A stretch of DNA of 64,000 bases from Clostridiales bacterium (GTDB taxonomy: Bacteria > Bacillota > Clostridia > Christensenellales > Aristaeellaceae), in contig JAFGGL010000036.1 in assembly GCA_016930575.1 (NCBI GenBank), forward strand, positions 1 through 64,000. The letters are read 5' to 3'. Numbering within the stretch: the stretch's first letter is position 1; each line of letters begins with the position of its first letter. A model generated the notes under the pieces. The model ran no database searches. It was not told the DNA's origin and worked only from the letters and a program-made list of their open reading frames with translations. Below are positions 7,883 to 16,513 of this stretch, piece by piece. The position numbers and the translations under genes were made by a program.

Positions 7883-10800
7883 CTATTCCTCAAAGAAGGA
7901 CAGTCCGTCCCTTACGCAATATCCCTGCTTGCCGGAGAAAAGAATCTCGCACCAGGTATCCCCCACCATGGTAATCTCCACTTCGCTGTTCTCCGTCATA
8001 TTCGCGACGACGTCGCTGCTCTCGGAGCATTCCTTATACAGCGTAAGCATAGTATCCCCTGCGGGCGGCCGCACATATACGAGGATCTCGTGGTCCGGCT
8101 CATGCAGCGTCGGATCCAGCACAGGCTCGTCGCTGCCGGAGCTCGTATCGTCCGAGCCTGTATCATTATTATCGGATGATGTATCCTGCGAAGGCTCTGT
8201 CGTCGTCAGGTACTTGGATACTGTATAACCCGTAATGCCGTCGTACCTTGTTTTGCACCAGCTGTCATTGATATCTGAAAGCACCGACACTTTGGCGTAC
8301 TGCGGAATGGTCGTAAGCACGTCGCCGCCGGGCTCGCTTCGCAAGTTCAGCGATCCCTCCGGCGTGTTCACCCAGGCAGTCACGGCGTTTTCGGAAGAAT
8401 CAGACGTGTCGCCGGTTTCCGGCTCCTGGTCCGGCTTTGTCGTCGTCAGGTATTTCGATACTGTATAGCCGGTGATTCCCTCGTATTGGGTCTGGCACCA
8501 TGTTTCCAGCATATCCGAGAATACCAACACCTGCGCGTACTGCGGTATGGCCGCAAGTACGCTGCCGTTGGGCACTCTGCGCAGGTTGAGTGAGCCTTCC
8601 GGCGTGCTCACCCAGGCGGTGATTGGATAGGTATCGTCGGTATCATCCGCTTCGGGTTCCTGCTCCGGCTCTGCGGTCGTCAGGAATTCCGACGCCGTGT
8701 ACCCGATGATCGAGCCGTATTGCGTTTTGCACCATTCGGCCTGGATATCCGACAGCACCGTGACCTCCGCGTACTGCGGGATGGTCGTCAGCACGTCTCC
8801 GTGCGGCTCGCTACGCAGGTTCAGAGAACCTTCCGGCGTATTCACCCAGGCTGTTACGGAATAACTTTCGCCGCCGGTATCCGCTGCGGCTGTGGCTTCC
8901 GGTTGTTCCGGCTCGGTGGTCGTCAAAAAGGCGGTCATCGCATAGCCGATCAGTGTACCGTACTGCGTTTTGCACCAGTCGGCGTTGATATCCGAGAGCA
9001 CGTAGACCTGCGCGTACTGCGGAATGGTGATCAGCACGCTGCCGTTTGCCTTGCTGCGCAGGTTCAGCGAACCGCTGTCGGGCGTATTCACCCAGGCCGT
9101 GATCGGGTATTCGATATTGTTCATCATAGGAGTAGCGGTGGGCTCCACGGTCGTCCCGGGTTCTGTGGTTGTCAGGTATCTGGACATCGCATAGCCAACG
9201 GTGCTGCCGTACTTCGTTTGGCACCAGGAATCTTCAATATCGGTAAGCACTTCGACCTGCGCGTGCTGCGGAAGGGTTGCCGTCACCTTCCCGTTGGGCA
9301 CGTTGCGCAGGTTGAGGGAGCCGTCGTCCGGCGTATTCACCCATGCCGTGACGGAATATGCATTTTGTTCGGGTTCTGTCGTTGTCAGATATTTCGACAT
9401 CGTATAGCCGGTATAGTTACCGAATTGCGTTTTACACCAGGTCTCGCCGTAATCCGCAAGCACATATACCTGCGCGTACTGCGGAATGGACGTCAGCACC
9501 TTGCCGGCGGGAATGCTGCGAAGATTAAGCGAACCTTCCGGCGTGTTCACCCATGCCGTCACGGTGCTTGGCGGCTGCGTCGGCGCCGGCGTTGTGGTAG
9601 ACTCCGGCGTGGCGGTGGATTCAGGCGTTGCGGTAGCTTCAGTGCCGAAGCTCAGATACTGCGACTGCACATAGCCCTGGTATCCACCGTAGCTGACCTT
9701 GCACCAATCGGCGGCCTGCGTCATCAGCTCCACGACGGTTCCGTTGGGAATGGTTGTCAGGATGACCGCCGTGTCAGACTTGCTTGCACGCATATTCAGC
9801 GATCCCGCGTCCACGTTGATCGTCGCGGTGTCGCTGTCGGCGGGTATATCGTTTTGCGTATCGTTCGTGTCGCCCTGTTGCCCTCCGCTGGTATCAAAGG
9901 ACAAAAACGCCGTCATCACATAGCCGTATACGCCGTTATACTTCAGGCGGCACCAGGTGGACCCGCGTTGGTAAACGCTTACCGACGCATTCTGCGGAAT
10001 GGTCGTTATCACCTTGCCGTACGGCTCGTCGCGTAGGTTCAGCGATCCCGACGCGGTCACGACGACCGCGGATGTCGCGCCGCTTTCCTCTGCGCCGGCG
10101 TTTCCTTCACCGGAGAACGTTAGGAAGGCATTCATCACATATCCGTAATATTCTTCATACAAGGTATACGTCCACGTATTGTACTTCTGCAGCACCGGAA
10201 TGGCGGTTCCTTGCGGGATTCTTGTGAGCACCCGGCTGCCGGGCAGGGCGTCGAAGCGCAGGTTCAAAGAACCGGAAGCCGTACTGACGATCGCAGTCGG
10301 CGTGCCGTCGTCCGTGCCGCCAGACGTATCGTCTCCACTGCTATCGTCCCCTTCGCCTGACGTATCATCATCACCTGTTTCGTCGTCCTGAGCGCTATCT
10401 GCGGCGTCGCCGTCAACGATGGTCAAAAACGCCGTCATCACATAACCGGTGATGCCGTCGTACGTCACTCGGCACCAATCGCTGTTCATCGCATGCACGA
10501 CGACGATCTCAAACTGCGGTATGGTGCAGTAGATTGAACTGCCGGCCTTGGGCTGCTGGCGCAGGTTGAGGGATCCGGTCTTCGTGGTGACCTTCGCGTA
10601 CAGGTCTTCCGTTTGCTCCGTATCCTGGGTATCGCTATCGCCCTCAAACGACAAGTACGTCGTCATCACATAGCCGCTGAACCCGAAATAGGTCACGGCG
10701 CTCCAGGTGGTCCCCTGCTGCGTTACGGTCACCGCCGCGCCTTGCGGAACGGTGGTCAGTACCGCGCTGCCCGCCTTGGCCTGCTGCCGTAAGTTGAGCG

Positions 10801-12766
10801 ATCCGGATTCCGTAGCGACGATCGCCGTTACGACGCCGGAGGTATCGTCCCCCGTATCGTCCGATGCGGTTTCCGAAATATCGTCTGGGTACGTGGATGA
10901 GAACGACAGAAATTCCGACGCCGCGTAGGCGACAAGCTTTCCGTATTGGATATACGCCCAATCTGCATTCCACGAAAGCACCGTCAGTATCGCGCCGTCC
11001 GGCGCTGTTGACAGAATGGTCGCCGAGTAGCTTCCCGATTGGCGCAGGTTGAGGAAGCTTGAGGATGTCACCACCGCAAACCCGTCGATATCGGACACGG
11101 CGGTATCGTCGCTGCTTGGCGCTGTGCCCGTAATGCTCAGCGCGCTTGTAGGCACGTAGCCCACGATGCTTCCATAGGCGATCTTGCACCAGGAACCGTA
11201 GTTGGCAAGAACGGAAACCGGCGTGTTGTTTGCGAGCACCGTCAGTACGCCTGCGGTCGTCGATTTTGCGTTTCTCACCGCAAGCTGTGCGCTGCTGCCA
11301 AGCGCCACGATGCCGCGTACGCCCGTTTCGTCATCCATACTCACCGGGTCCTCTTCCGTGATGATAACTTCGGACGAACCAGCGGATAGGATGGTATTGG
11401 TAAACGTGCAGCCTACGCGCGTGCTGTCGACGTAATAGAACCCCAGAATTTCGTCGTAGGTAAAGCCAAGCTGACCCATATACATCGCGCCGCGCTGGCT
11501 CATGCCGATTCCGTGCCCGTGGCGCCGTGATTGTATGGCGAACGAACTCGAACCTTCCTTGACCGTCCACAGTTCGTTCTCCCCGGACTGTATGCTCAGC
11601 GAAAGCATGCTCTCCAATTCGCTGAAGATATCGCAGATGACCGTCGTGGTCACGGATACGAATACGTTGCTCGCGTTGTAGGTTGTCAGGGACAGCGTGA
11701 AATCCATCTTGGTGTACAGCTTGCTCGGGGAGGCGTATTGGGGCGTATGGGGTGCAATGCCCTGTATGGTCTGTATAGTGGTGTTGGACGTGGTGGCGTT
11801 GTATCCGGCATAGTTGAGCACGGAGACCGCCTTGGACCTGAGTAGCGACATCAGCGACGCGTTGTTGTATGAACTGTCCGCGTCCTTATACACGGTGGAC
11901 TGCTTTACGACGCTGTCGGGATTGGCGTAGTCAAAGGGATCGTCGTGCACGTCCAGATAGCTGTACCCGGTGGAACCCCAGGCGTTCTTCACCGATTCTG
12001 TCTGCCCGCCGTTGGACGAGGAATAGTACGTCGCCGTATAACCCGATCCATTCTTGAGGATGATCCCTTTGGTTTGGTCAATCGCTTTGTTGCAGTTGGC
12101 CACCGACGTCGGCGTCCCGTTGTAGGTCTGGTCGCCGGTCGTGTCCACCACGTCGTACAGCGTTGTTGAGCGGTAGCTCATCATCCGCACGGTATAGGTG
12201 CGCGCGGCGACCGCCTGTGCCTTGAGCGCTTCAAGCGGCGCGCTTGAGCCCATTTCATAGGGCACGACGCCGTACAAATAGTTTTCGATATAGATATGCG
12301 CGATCGTGTACAGCTTATATCCGCCGCCTGACGAAACCGCCTTGAATTGCAGATCGCCCGGATACAGGTTGCCTGGTTTTCTGGACTGTGCGATCCTGAC
12401 GCCGTTGCTTCCGGTGGTGGAATGACGGCGGAGGGTAAACGAATTGCCCATGGAATAGCTCGTACCGTTTCGCTTCAGCGTGAGATTGCCCGTTGCGCTG
12501 TTGAAGGACACCGTCAGCGTTTCCCCGCTGGAAAGCGAGGTGCCGTCGCTTAGGGAATAACTTCCCGAAATCGTTATGGTCAAACTGCTCGGGCTGCCAA
12601 GCGACGACAGATACACCCGCACCATGCCGTCCAAAGGCGACGACTGCGTGACCAGCGGCGCGGAATCGACGTTCACGTCCGATAAGGAATCCGCAGCTGC
12701 GCAGGACATAAAAAGCAGACCCAAAACAAGGGTCAGAAAGATCATGCCTCTTAACATTCCGCGCAT
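7883..12766 (-). CDS. Giant SpoIID/LytB-domain protein with 14 SH3 repeats
   Basis: A 1627-residue exported protein. An N-terminal signal sequence (LTLVLGLLFMSC, possible but weak lipobox) is followed by a SpoIID/LytB domain. That domain has the putative catalytic Glu171 in VVPYEM, EALKAQAVAARTYT, and later GHGIGMSQRGAMYMGQ. SpoIID enzymes are lytic transglycosylases that trim denuded glycan, chiefly in engulfment. From about residue 480 to the end I count 14 bacterial SH3 repeats with the core GSLNLR...W...YG..GY, joined by Thr/Asp/Glu-rich linkers; repeats 8-13 are very alike and the last is divergent. Such SH3 arrays bind cell wall. Bacillus SpoIID has about 340 residues, so this is a wall-bound elaboration. 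The start is supported by GGAGTG and a promoter upstream. Confidence 0.9.
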   Translation of the reverse strand: MRGMLRGMIFLTLVLGLLFMSCAAADSLSDVNVDSAPLVTQSSPLDGMVRVYLSSLGSPSSLTITISGSYSLSDGTSLSSGETLTVSFNSATGNLTLKRNGTSYSMGNSFTLRRHSTTGSNGVRIAQSRKPGNLYPGDLQFKAVSSGGGYKLYTIAHIYIENYLYGVVPYEMGSSAPLEALKAQAVAARTYTVRMMSYRSTTLYDVVDTTGDQTYNGTPTSVANCNKAIDQTKGIILKNGSGYTATYYSSSNGGQTESVKNAWGSTGYSYLDVHDDPFDYANPDSVVKQSTVYKDADSSYNNASLMSLLRSKAVSVLNYAGYNATTSNTTIQTIQGIAPHTPQYASPSKLYTKMDFTLSLTTYNASNVFVSVTTTVICDIFSELESMLSLSIQSGENELWTVKEGSSSFAIQSRRHGHGIGMSQRGAMYMGQLGFTYDEILGFYYVDSTRVGCTFTNTILSAGSSEVIITEEDPVSMDDETGVRGIVALGSSAQLAVRNAKSTTAGVLTVLANNTPVSVLANYGSWCKIAYGSIVGYVPTSALSITGTAPSSDDTAVSDIDGFAVVTSSSFLNLRQSGSYSATILSTAPDGAILTVLSWNADWAYIQYGKLVAYAASEFLSFSSTYPDDISETASDDTGDDTSGVVTAIVATESGSLNLRQQAKAGSAVLTTVPQGAAVTVTQQGTTWSAVTYFGFSGYVMTTYLSFEGDSDTQDTEQTEDLYAKVTTKTGSLNLRQQPKAGSSIYCTIPQFEIVVVHAMNSDWCRVTYDGITGYVMTAFLTIVDGDAADSAQDDETGDDDTSGEGDDSSGDDTSGGTDDGTPTAIVSTASGSLNLRFDALPGSRVLTRIPQGTAIPVLQKYNTWTYTLYEEYYGYVMNAFLTFSGEGNAGAEESGATSAVVVTASGSLNLRDEPYGKVITTIPQNASVSVYQRGSTWCRLKYNGVYGYVMTAFLSFDTSGGQQGDTNDTQNDIPADSDTATINVDAGSLNMRASKSDTAVILTTIPNGTVVELMTQAADWCKVSYGGYQGYVQSQYLSFGTEATATPESTATPESTTTPAPTQPPSTVTAWVNTPEGSLNLRSIPAGKVLTSIPQYAQVYVLADYGETWCKTQFGNYTGYTMSKYLTTTEPEQNAYSVTAWVNTPDDGSLNLRNVPNGKVTATLPQHAQVEVLTDIEDSWCQTKYGSTVGYAMSRYLTTTEPGTTVEPTATPMMNNIEYPITAWVNTPDSGSLNLRSKANGSVLITIPQYAQVYVLSDINADWCKTQYGTLIGYAMTAFLTTTEPEQPEATAAADTGGESYSVTAWVNTPEGSLNLRSEPHGDVLTTIPQYAEVTVLSDIQAEWCKTQYGSIIGYTASEFLTTAEPEQEPEADDTDDTYPITAWVSTPEGSLNLRRVPNGSVLAAIPQYAQVLVFSDMLETWCQTQYEGITGYTVSKYLTTTKPDQEPETGDTSDSSENAVTAWVNTPEGSLNLRSEPGGDVLTTIPQYAKVSVLSDINDSWCKTRYDGITGYTVSKYLTTTEPSQDTSSDNNDTGSDDTSSGSDEPVLDPTLHEPDHEILVYVRPPAGDTMLTLYKECSESSDVVANMTENSEVEITMVGDTWCEILFSGKQGYCVRDGLSFFEE
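8190..9570 (-). repeat. Tandem near-identical SH3-coding repeats
   Basis: Within the SpoIID-like gene six repeat units are alike at DNA level. The common element TTCACCCA(G/T)GC (CTCACCCAGGC in one) recurs on the plus strand at 8367, 8607, 8841, 9087, 9336 and 9546, giving periods of 240, 234, 246, 249 and 210 bases, all multiples of three. Flanking boundaries are approximate. Confidence 0.85.
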
Positions 12767-12805
12767 GAAATCACTCCAACAGTTAACACTTCTGTAACTA
12801 TTCGG

Positions 12806-12834
12806 ATTGTAGCATAAACCTTATCATTTGTCCA
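12806..12834 (-). promoter_or_regulatory. Promoter of the SpoIID-like gene
   Basis: Minus-strand TGGACA (12834-12829), 17-base spacer, TACAAT (12811-12806), about 40 bases before the ATG. The surrounding 138-base gap is AT-rich. Confidence 0.6.
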
Positions 12835-12904
12835 GTAAGAGTTTCGTAAATATTCAATTTGTAATATGTTGAAATATATAAGGATGCGATATATCTGTCA
12901 CATC

Positions 12905-13381
12905 CTATTCATCCATCCCGTTCGTTGCCTTGAAATCATTAATCGCAGCTTTAGCCAGCGCGTCGCAGCGGATGTTCTGCGGGTGGTCGGCATGGCCTTT
13001 CACCTTATGGTATTTCACTTCGTGCTTTTTGATCTTAATGATTTGTATGAGGAGCTTCCACAGATCGTCGTTTTCCACGGGCTTTTTATCGGCCGTCTTC
13101 CAGCCGTTTGACAGCCAGTTATCGATCCATTTCTGGTTGAACGCGTTGACGACGTAGGCGGAATCCGAATAGATATCGACGCTGCACGGCTCCTTGAGCG
13201 CGCCGATGCCTGAGATGACCGCGAACAATTCCATGCGGTTGTTGGTGGTGTTGGGCATGCTGCCGGAGAGTTCTTTTTCTTTCCCGTTATAGCTTAAAAT
13301 GGCAGCCCAGCCGCCGGGGCCAGGATTGCCGGAGCATGCCCCGTCGGTATAGATCTGCACATGCCGCAAACTCTCACTCAT
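12905..13381 (-). CDS. rnhA: Ribonuclease HI
   Basis: A 158-residue RNase HI that cleaves the RNA strand of RNA-DNA hybrids. All catalytic elements are visible: first Asp in YTDGACSGNPGPGGW, Glu in NNRMEL, Asp in YSDSAYVV and the last Asp in NIRCDALA, with the basic-protrusion region around WLSNGWKTADKKPVEN. The ATG at 13381 lies 8 bases after the proC stop; a longer form starting at 13435 would overlap proC and adds 18 residues with no counterpart in the family. It is the last gene of the rnf-proC operon. Confidence 0.93.
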   Translation of the reverse strand: MSESLRHVQIYTDGACSGNPGPGGWAAILSYNGKEKELSGSMPNTTNNRMELFAVISGIGALKEPCSVDIYSDSAYVVNAFNQKWIDNWLSNGWKTADKKPVENDDLWKLLIQIIKIKKHEVKYHKVKGHADHPQNIRCDALAKAAINDFKATNGMDE

Positions 13382-13389
13382 GTCCTGTC

Positions 13390-14202
13390 TCAATCTTTCG
13401 CTTGTTTGGAAAGCTTCCTGCTCTTTTGCGCGCATACGGCGGCGGCCTGGATGATAGCATGCCGGAAACCGCTGTTTTCAAGCGACGCGATCGCCTCGAT
13501 GGTCGTGCCGCCCGGCGAACAAACCATATCCTTGAGCTTGGCGGGATGTTCTCCCGTTTCCATCAATAACTTTGCGGCGCCTAGCACGGTCTGTTCGCAG
13601 GCCTTGGTCGCGACGTCTCGGGGAAGCCCGAGTTTGATGCCCGCGTCGATCAGCGCCTCCACGAACACAAACACATAGGCGGGCGCGCTGCCAGCCACCG
13701 CGATGATCGCGTCAAAAAGTTTTTCGGGCAGTACGGCGACCTTTCCCAGCGTTTCAAACAGCGATTTCACCCACGCAACGTCCTCTTCGGAAAACGACGT
13801 GTCCTCGCAGATCGCGGTAAAGCCCTCCCCCACCATCAACGGGGTGTTGGGCATACAGCGGAGCACGCTGGCGCGCTTTGAATCCAGCGCGGACCTGATC
13901 GTCTTCACGGACCAGCCGGTCGCGATAGAAATGAACTTCTTACCATCTGCGTGCGGCGCGGCCTGTTTGAGCACGGCCTTCATATAGACCGGCTTGATTG
14001 CCAGTACGATGAACTCGCACTGCTCGATCAACGCCTCCTGCGCCGCCGCCGCCTGTACGCCGAAGCGATTGACAGCCTTTTCCGTTTGCGCATCCGAAAC
14101 ATCGTAAACGGCGATCTCCTGCGAAGCGATAAATCCCTTCGCAGTCAGACCGGAGATGATCGCGCTTGCCATGTTGCCCGCGCCGATGAAACCGATTTTC
14201 AT
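13390..14202 (-). CDS. proC: Pyrroline-5-carboxylate reductase
   Basis: A 270-residue NAD(P)H-dependent enzyme making proline from pyrroline-5-carboxylate. N-terminal MKIGFIGAGNMASAIISGL is the Rossmann fingerprint, followed by VLRCMPNTPLMVGEG and the C-terminal signature DMVCSPGGTTIEAI. The start at 14202 is one base after the rnfB stop; the frame remains open upstream into rnfB but the family N-terminus begins here. Placement behind the Rnf genes suggests a link of redox balance to proline synthesis, which is only inference. Confidence 0.95.
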   Translation of the reverse strand: MKIGFIGAGNMASAIISGLTAKGFIASQEIAVYDVSDAQTEKAVNRFGVQAAAAQEALIEQCEFIVLAIKPVYMKAVLKQAAPHADGKKFISIATGWSVKTIRSALDSKRASVLRCMPNTPLMVGEGFTAICEDTSFSEEDVAWVKSLFETLGKVAVLPEKLFDAIIAVAGSAPAYVFVFVEALIDAGIKLGLPRDVATKACEQTVLGAAKLLMETGEHPAKLKDMVCSPGGTTIEAIASLENSGFRHAIIQAAAVCAQKSRKLSKQAKD

Positions 14203-14203
14203 A

Positions 14204-15274
14204 TTATTCTTCCTTTGCCGCGTCCGTTTTCGGGATTGCGGCGACGGTCTCCGTCGTTCCGACCTTCGCGTTGGCGTCCCGCACATGTTCCCGTACAACC
14301 AGGGTAATGCACTTCTTGGGGCATTTGGCAACGCATTGCCCGCACCCCGTACAGGCGTCCAGTATCTTATGCACATTCTTGCGTTCGCCGGAGATCGCCT
14401 CGAACTGGCAGGTCTTTTTGCAGATTGTACAGCCGATGCACGCGTCCGGATCGATCTTTGCGATCTTGCGGTGGTCGAAATCGCCCCAGATCGCGCCGGT
14501 CGGACACACCTCTGCGCACATCATGCAGCCGACGCATTTGTCATAGTCGAATTGCGGCAGGTGATCTTTCATCGTGATGGCATCAAACTTGCAGTTATCG
14601 TGACAGAGCCCGCAGCCGATACAGCCGATCTTGCAGTTGTCGCTCACCAGTACGCCTTCCTCGGCGGCGCGGCACAGCACGCGAACCGGCAATTCGACCG
14701 GCTGCATAACCAGCACGTCTTTCGGACAGACCTTGATGCAAGCGCCGCAGCCGGTGCATTTCTCGGGATCGACCTTGGCGATCCTTTCGCGCGGATCGAT
14801 GGTAATCGCATCGAACTTGCAGGCCTCCACGCAGCTGCCAAGACCCAGGCAGGCATATTTGCAGGCCTTGTGACCGTCGTTGACGATCGTTGCCGCGATG
14901 CAGCTTTGAATGCCTCTATAGGGAAACTTTTCCCTGCATTTGTCGACCGTTCCCTGGCAGATGACCGTCGCCACCCGCTTCGCCTGCTCTTCCGGCGATT
15001 CCGCGCCGATGATCTCCGCGATCACCCTCGTCAAGTCGGTGCTGCCGACCGGGCAGGCATCGACCGGCGCGTCGCCCGAAGCGATCGCGTCGGCAAGCGC
15101 GTCGCAGCCCGCGTATCCGCACGCGCCGCAGTTAGCGCCCGGAAGCGCTTCGCGTATCGCGTCGCGTCTTGGATCGGTCGGAACCTGGAAAACTTTATTC
15201 ACCAGCATCAGAAGCAGGCCGAAAACCAGCGCAATGCCTGTCAGCGTGCCCGCTCCAATCAGAATATCGGTCAT
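14204..15274 (-). CDS. rnfB: Rnf complex iron-sulfur subunit RnfB (long clostridial type)
   Basis: A 356-residue membrane-anchored subunit. An N-terminal helix (about 5-25) precedes the GANCGACGYAGCDALADAI cluster domain, then a series of cysteine motifs: CVEAC region, CTGCGACIKVCP, CIGCGLCHDNC, CVGCMMCAEVCP, CIGCTICKKTC and CTGCGQCVAKCP. RnfB is thought to take electrons from reduced ferredoxin on the cytoplasmic side. The E. coli protein has only about 190 residues; the longer multi-cluster form fits anaerobic Clostridia and acetogens. It follows rnfA after 16 bases. Confidence 0.94.
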   Translation of the reverse strand: MTDILIGAGTLTGIALVFGLLLMLVNKVFQVPTDPRRDAIREALPGANCGACGYAGCDALADAIASGDAPVDACPVGSTDLTRVIAEIIGAESPEEQAKRVATVICQGTVDKCREKFPYRGIQSCIAATIVNDGHKACKYACLGLGSCVEACKFDAITIDPRERIAKVDPEKCTGCGACIKVCPKDVLVMQPVELPVRVLCRAAEEGVLVSDNCKIGCIGCGLCHDNCKFDAITMKDHLPQFDYDKCVGCMMCAEVCPTGAIWGDFDHRKIAKIDPDACIGCTICKKTCQFEAISGERKNVHKILDACTGCGQCVAKCPKKCITLVVREHVRDANAKVGTTETVAAIPKTDAAKEE

Positions 15275-15290
15275 ATGCGCGTCTCCTTAC

Positions 15291-15875
15291 TCAAATCAAT
15301 CCGGCAAATCCCTGGAATGCGACGGCCATCAGTCCGGCGGCGATCAGCGCGCCGGGGAAACCGTCCATCCACTTGGGGAGATCGTTCATCGCCAGCTTCT
15401 CGCGGATTGCCGCAAACGCGACCAGCGCCAGCGTGAACCCGAGCGCGCCCGCAAGGCCGTTGACGGCGGACTGCAGCAGATCGTATCCGCCCTCCACGGC
15501 CGTCGTATTGCTGATGGCGACGCCCAGCACCGCGCAGTTGGTGGTGATCAGCGGCAGATACACGCCCAGCGCCTGATACAGCGCGCGCGAGACTTTTTTC
15601 AGCACCATTTCGACCGTCTGCACCAGCACGGCGATCACCAGGATAAACGCGATGGTCTGCATGTATTCCAGGCTGAACGGCACGAGCAGGTAGGTACGGA
15701 TGAGGTAGGTAATCACGGAAGCGAGCACCATCACGAAGGTGACTGCCATCCCCATGCCAAACGCCGTCTCGGTCTTTTTGGAGATTCCCAAAAAAGGGCA
15801 GATGCCCAGGAATTGGGACATGACCAGGTTGTTGACCAAAACCCCGGCAATGATAATCAATAGCAAGCTGCTCAT
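15291..15875 (-). CDS. rnfA: Rnf complex membrane subunit RnfA
   Basis: A 194-residue protein with six predicted membrane segments, starting MSSLLLIIIAGVLVNNLVMS. The conserved Cys in SQFLGICPFLG and in TTNCAVLGV are the ones thought to hold an iron-sulfur cluster at the RnfA-RnfE interface. It forms part of the ion-conducting core of ferredoxin:NAD+ oxidoreductase. Its start overlaps the rnfE stop by 4 bases. Confidence 0.95.
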   Translation of the reverse strand: MSSLLLIIIAGVLVNNLVMSQFLGICPFLGISKKTETAFGMGMAVTFVMVLASVITYLIRTYLLVPFSLEYMQTIAFILVIAVLVQTVEMVLKKVSRALYQALGVYLPLITTNCAVLGVAISNTTAVEGGYDLLQSAVNGLAGALGFTLALVAFAAIREKLAMNDLPKWMDGFPGALIAAGLMAVAFQGFAGLI

Positions 15876-16513
15876 AGTTCAGCCTCCTTCGCTTTGGCTT
15901 CCCTGCGCTTTACGATCGCCTTCGACGAAGCGTTGATGATAAGCAGCAGGATACCAAGCATGATGAACCCGCCCGGCGGGCGCAGCGCGATCGCCATGGG
16001 CTGGAAGGTCTCGGGCATCACCTGTGCGCCCAGCAGCGTGCCGTTGCCAAGCAGTTCCCTGCAGGCCGACAGCAGCGTGATGCTGACGGTGAACCCAAGC
16101 CCCATCCCCAGGCCGTCCGTGACGGACAGGAGCACGCTGTTTTTGGAAGCGAAGGCTTCCGCCCTTGCGAAGATGATGCAGTTGACGACGATCAGCGGAA
16201 TGAAGATGCCAAGCGACTGGCTTAGTGACGGGATAAACGCCTTGAGCATCAGGTCCACGATGGTCACGAAGGTCGCGATGACGACGATGAACGCCGGGAT
16301 GCGCACCTTGTCCGGAATGATGTTGCGCAACAGCGCGATGACGAGGTTGGAGAACACGAGCACAAAGGTGGTGGCAAGCCCCATGCCGATCCCCTGGAAC
16401 ACGGCGGTGGATACCGCCAAAGTGGGACACATGCCCAGCAGCATGCGGAAAATCGGGTTTTCGCCGAAAATCCCGTTCAGGAACACCGAGCGCATGCTTT
16501 TCTTCTTTTTCAT
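15872..16513 (-). CDS. rnfE: Rnf complex membrane subunit RnfE
   Basis: A 213-residue six-helix membrane protein homologous to RnfA but inverted in topology. It has FGENPIFRMLLGMCPTLAVS with the first conserved Cys and IPLIVVNCIIFARAEAFA with the second. Its ATG overlaps the rnfD stop as ATGA. In canonical operons rnfG lies between rnfD and rnfE; here there is no room for it. Confidence 0.94.
   Translation of the reverse strand: MKKKKSMRSVFLNGIFGENPIFRMLLGMCPTLAVSTAVFQGIGMGLATTFVLVFSNLVIALLRNIIPDKVRIPAFIVVIATFVTIVDLMLKAFIPSLSQSLGIFIPLIVVNCIIFARAEAFASKNSVLLSVTDGLGMGLGFTVSITLLSACRELLGNGTLLGAQVMPETFQPMAIALRPPGGFIMLGILLLIINASSKAIVKRREAKAKEAEL

Noticed and set aside
8190..9570. Regularly spaced repeats reminiscent of a CRISPR array
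   Set aside because: The repeats are long, in frame and encode SH3 domains; there are no short identical repeats with unique spacers and no cas genes.
8720..10036. 438-codon open frame on the plus strand inside the SpoIID-like gene
   Set aside because: It is antisense to a repeat-rich coding region with intact SH3 motifs; its own translation is Arg/His-rich, repeats with the same period and shows no family signature.
14156..15436. 426-codon plus-strand open frame over rnfB
   Set aside because: It crosses several gene boundaries and is antisense to the cysteine-motif-rich RnfB.
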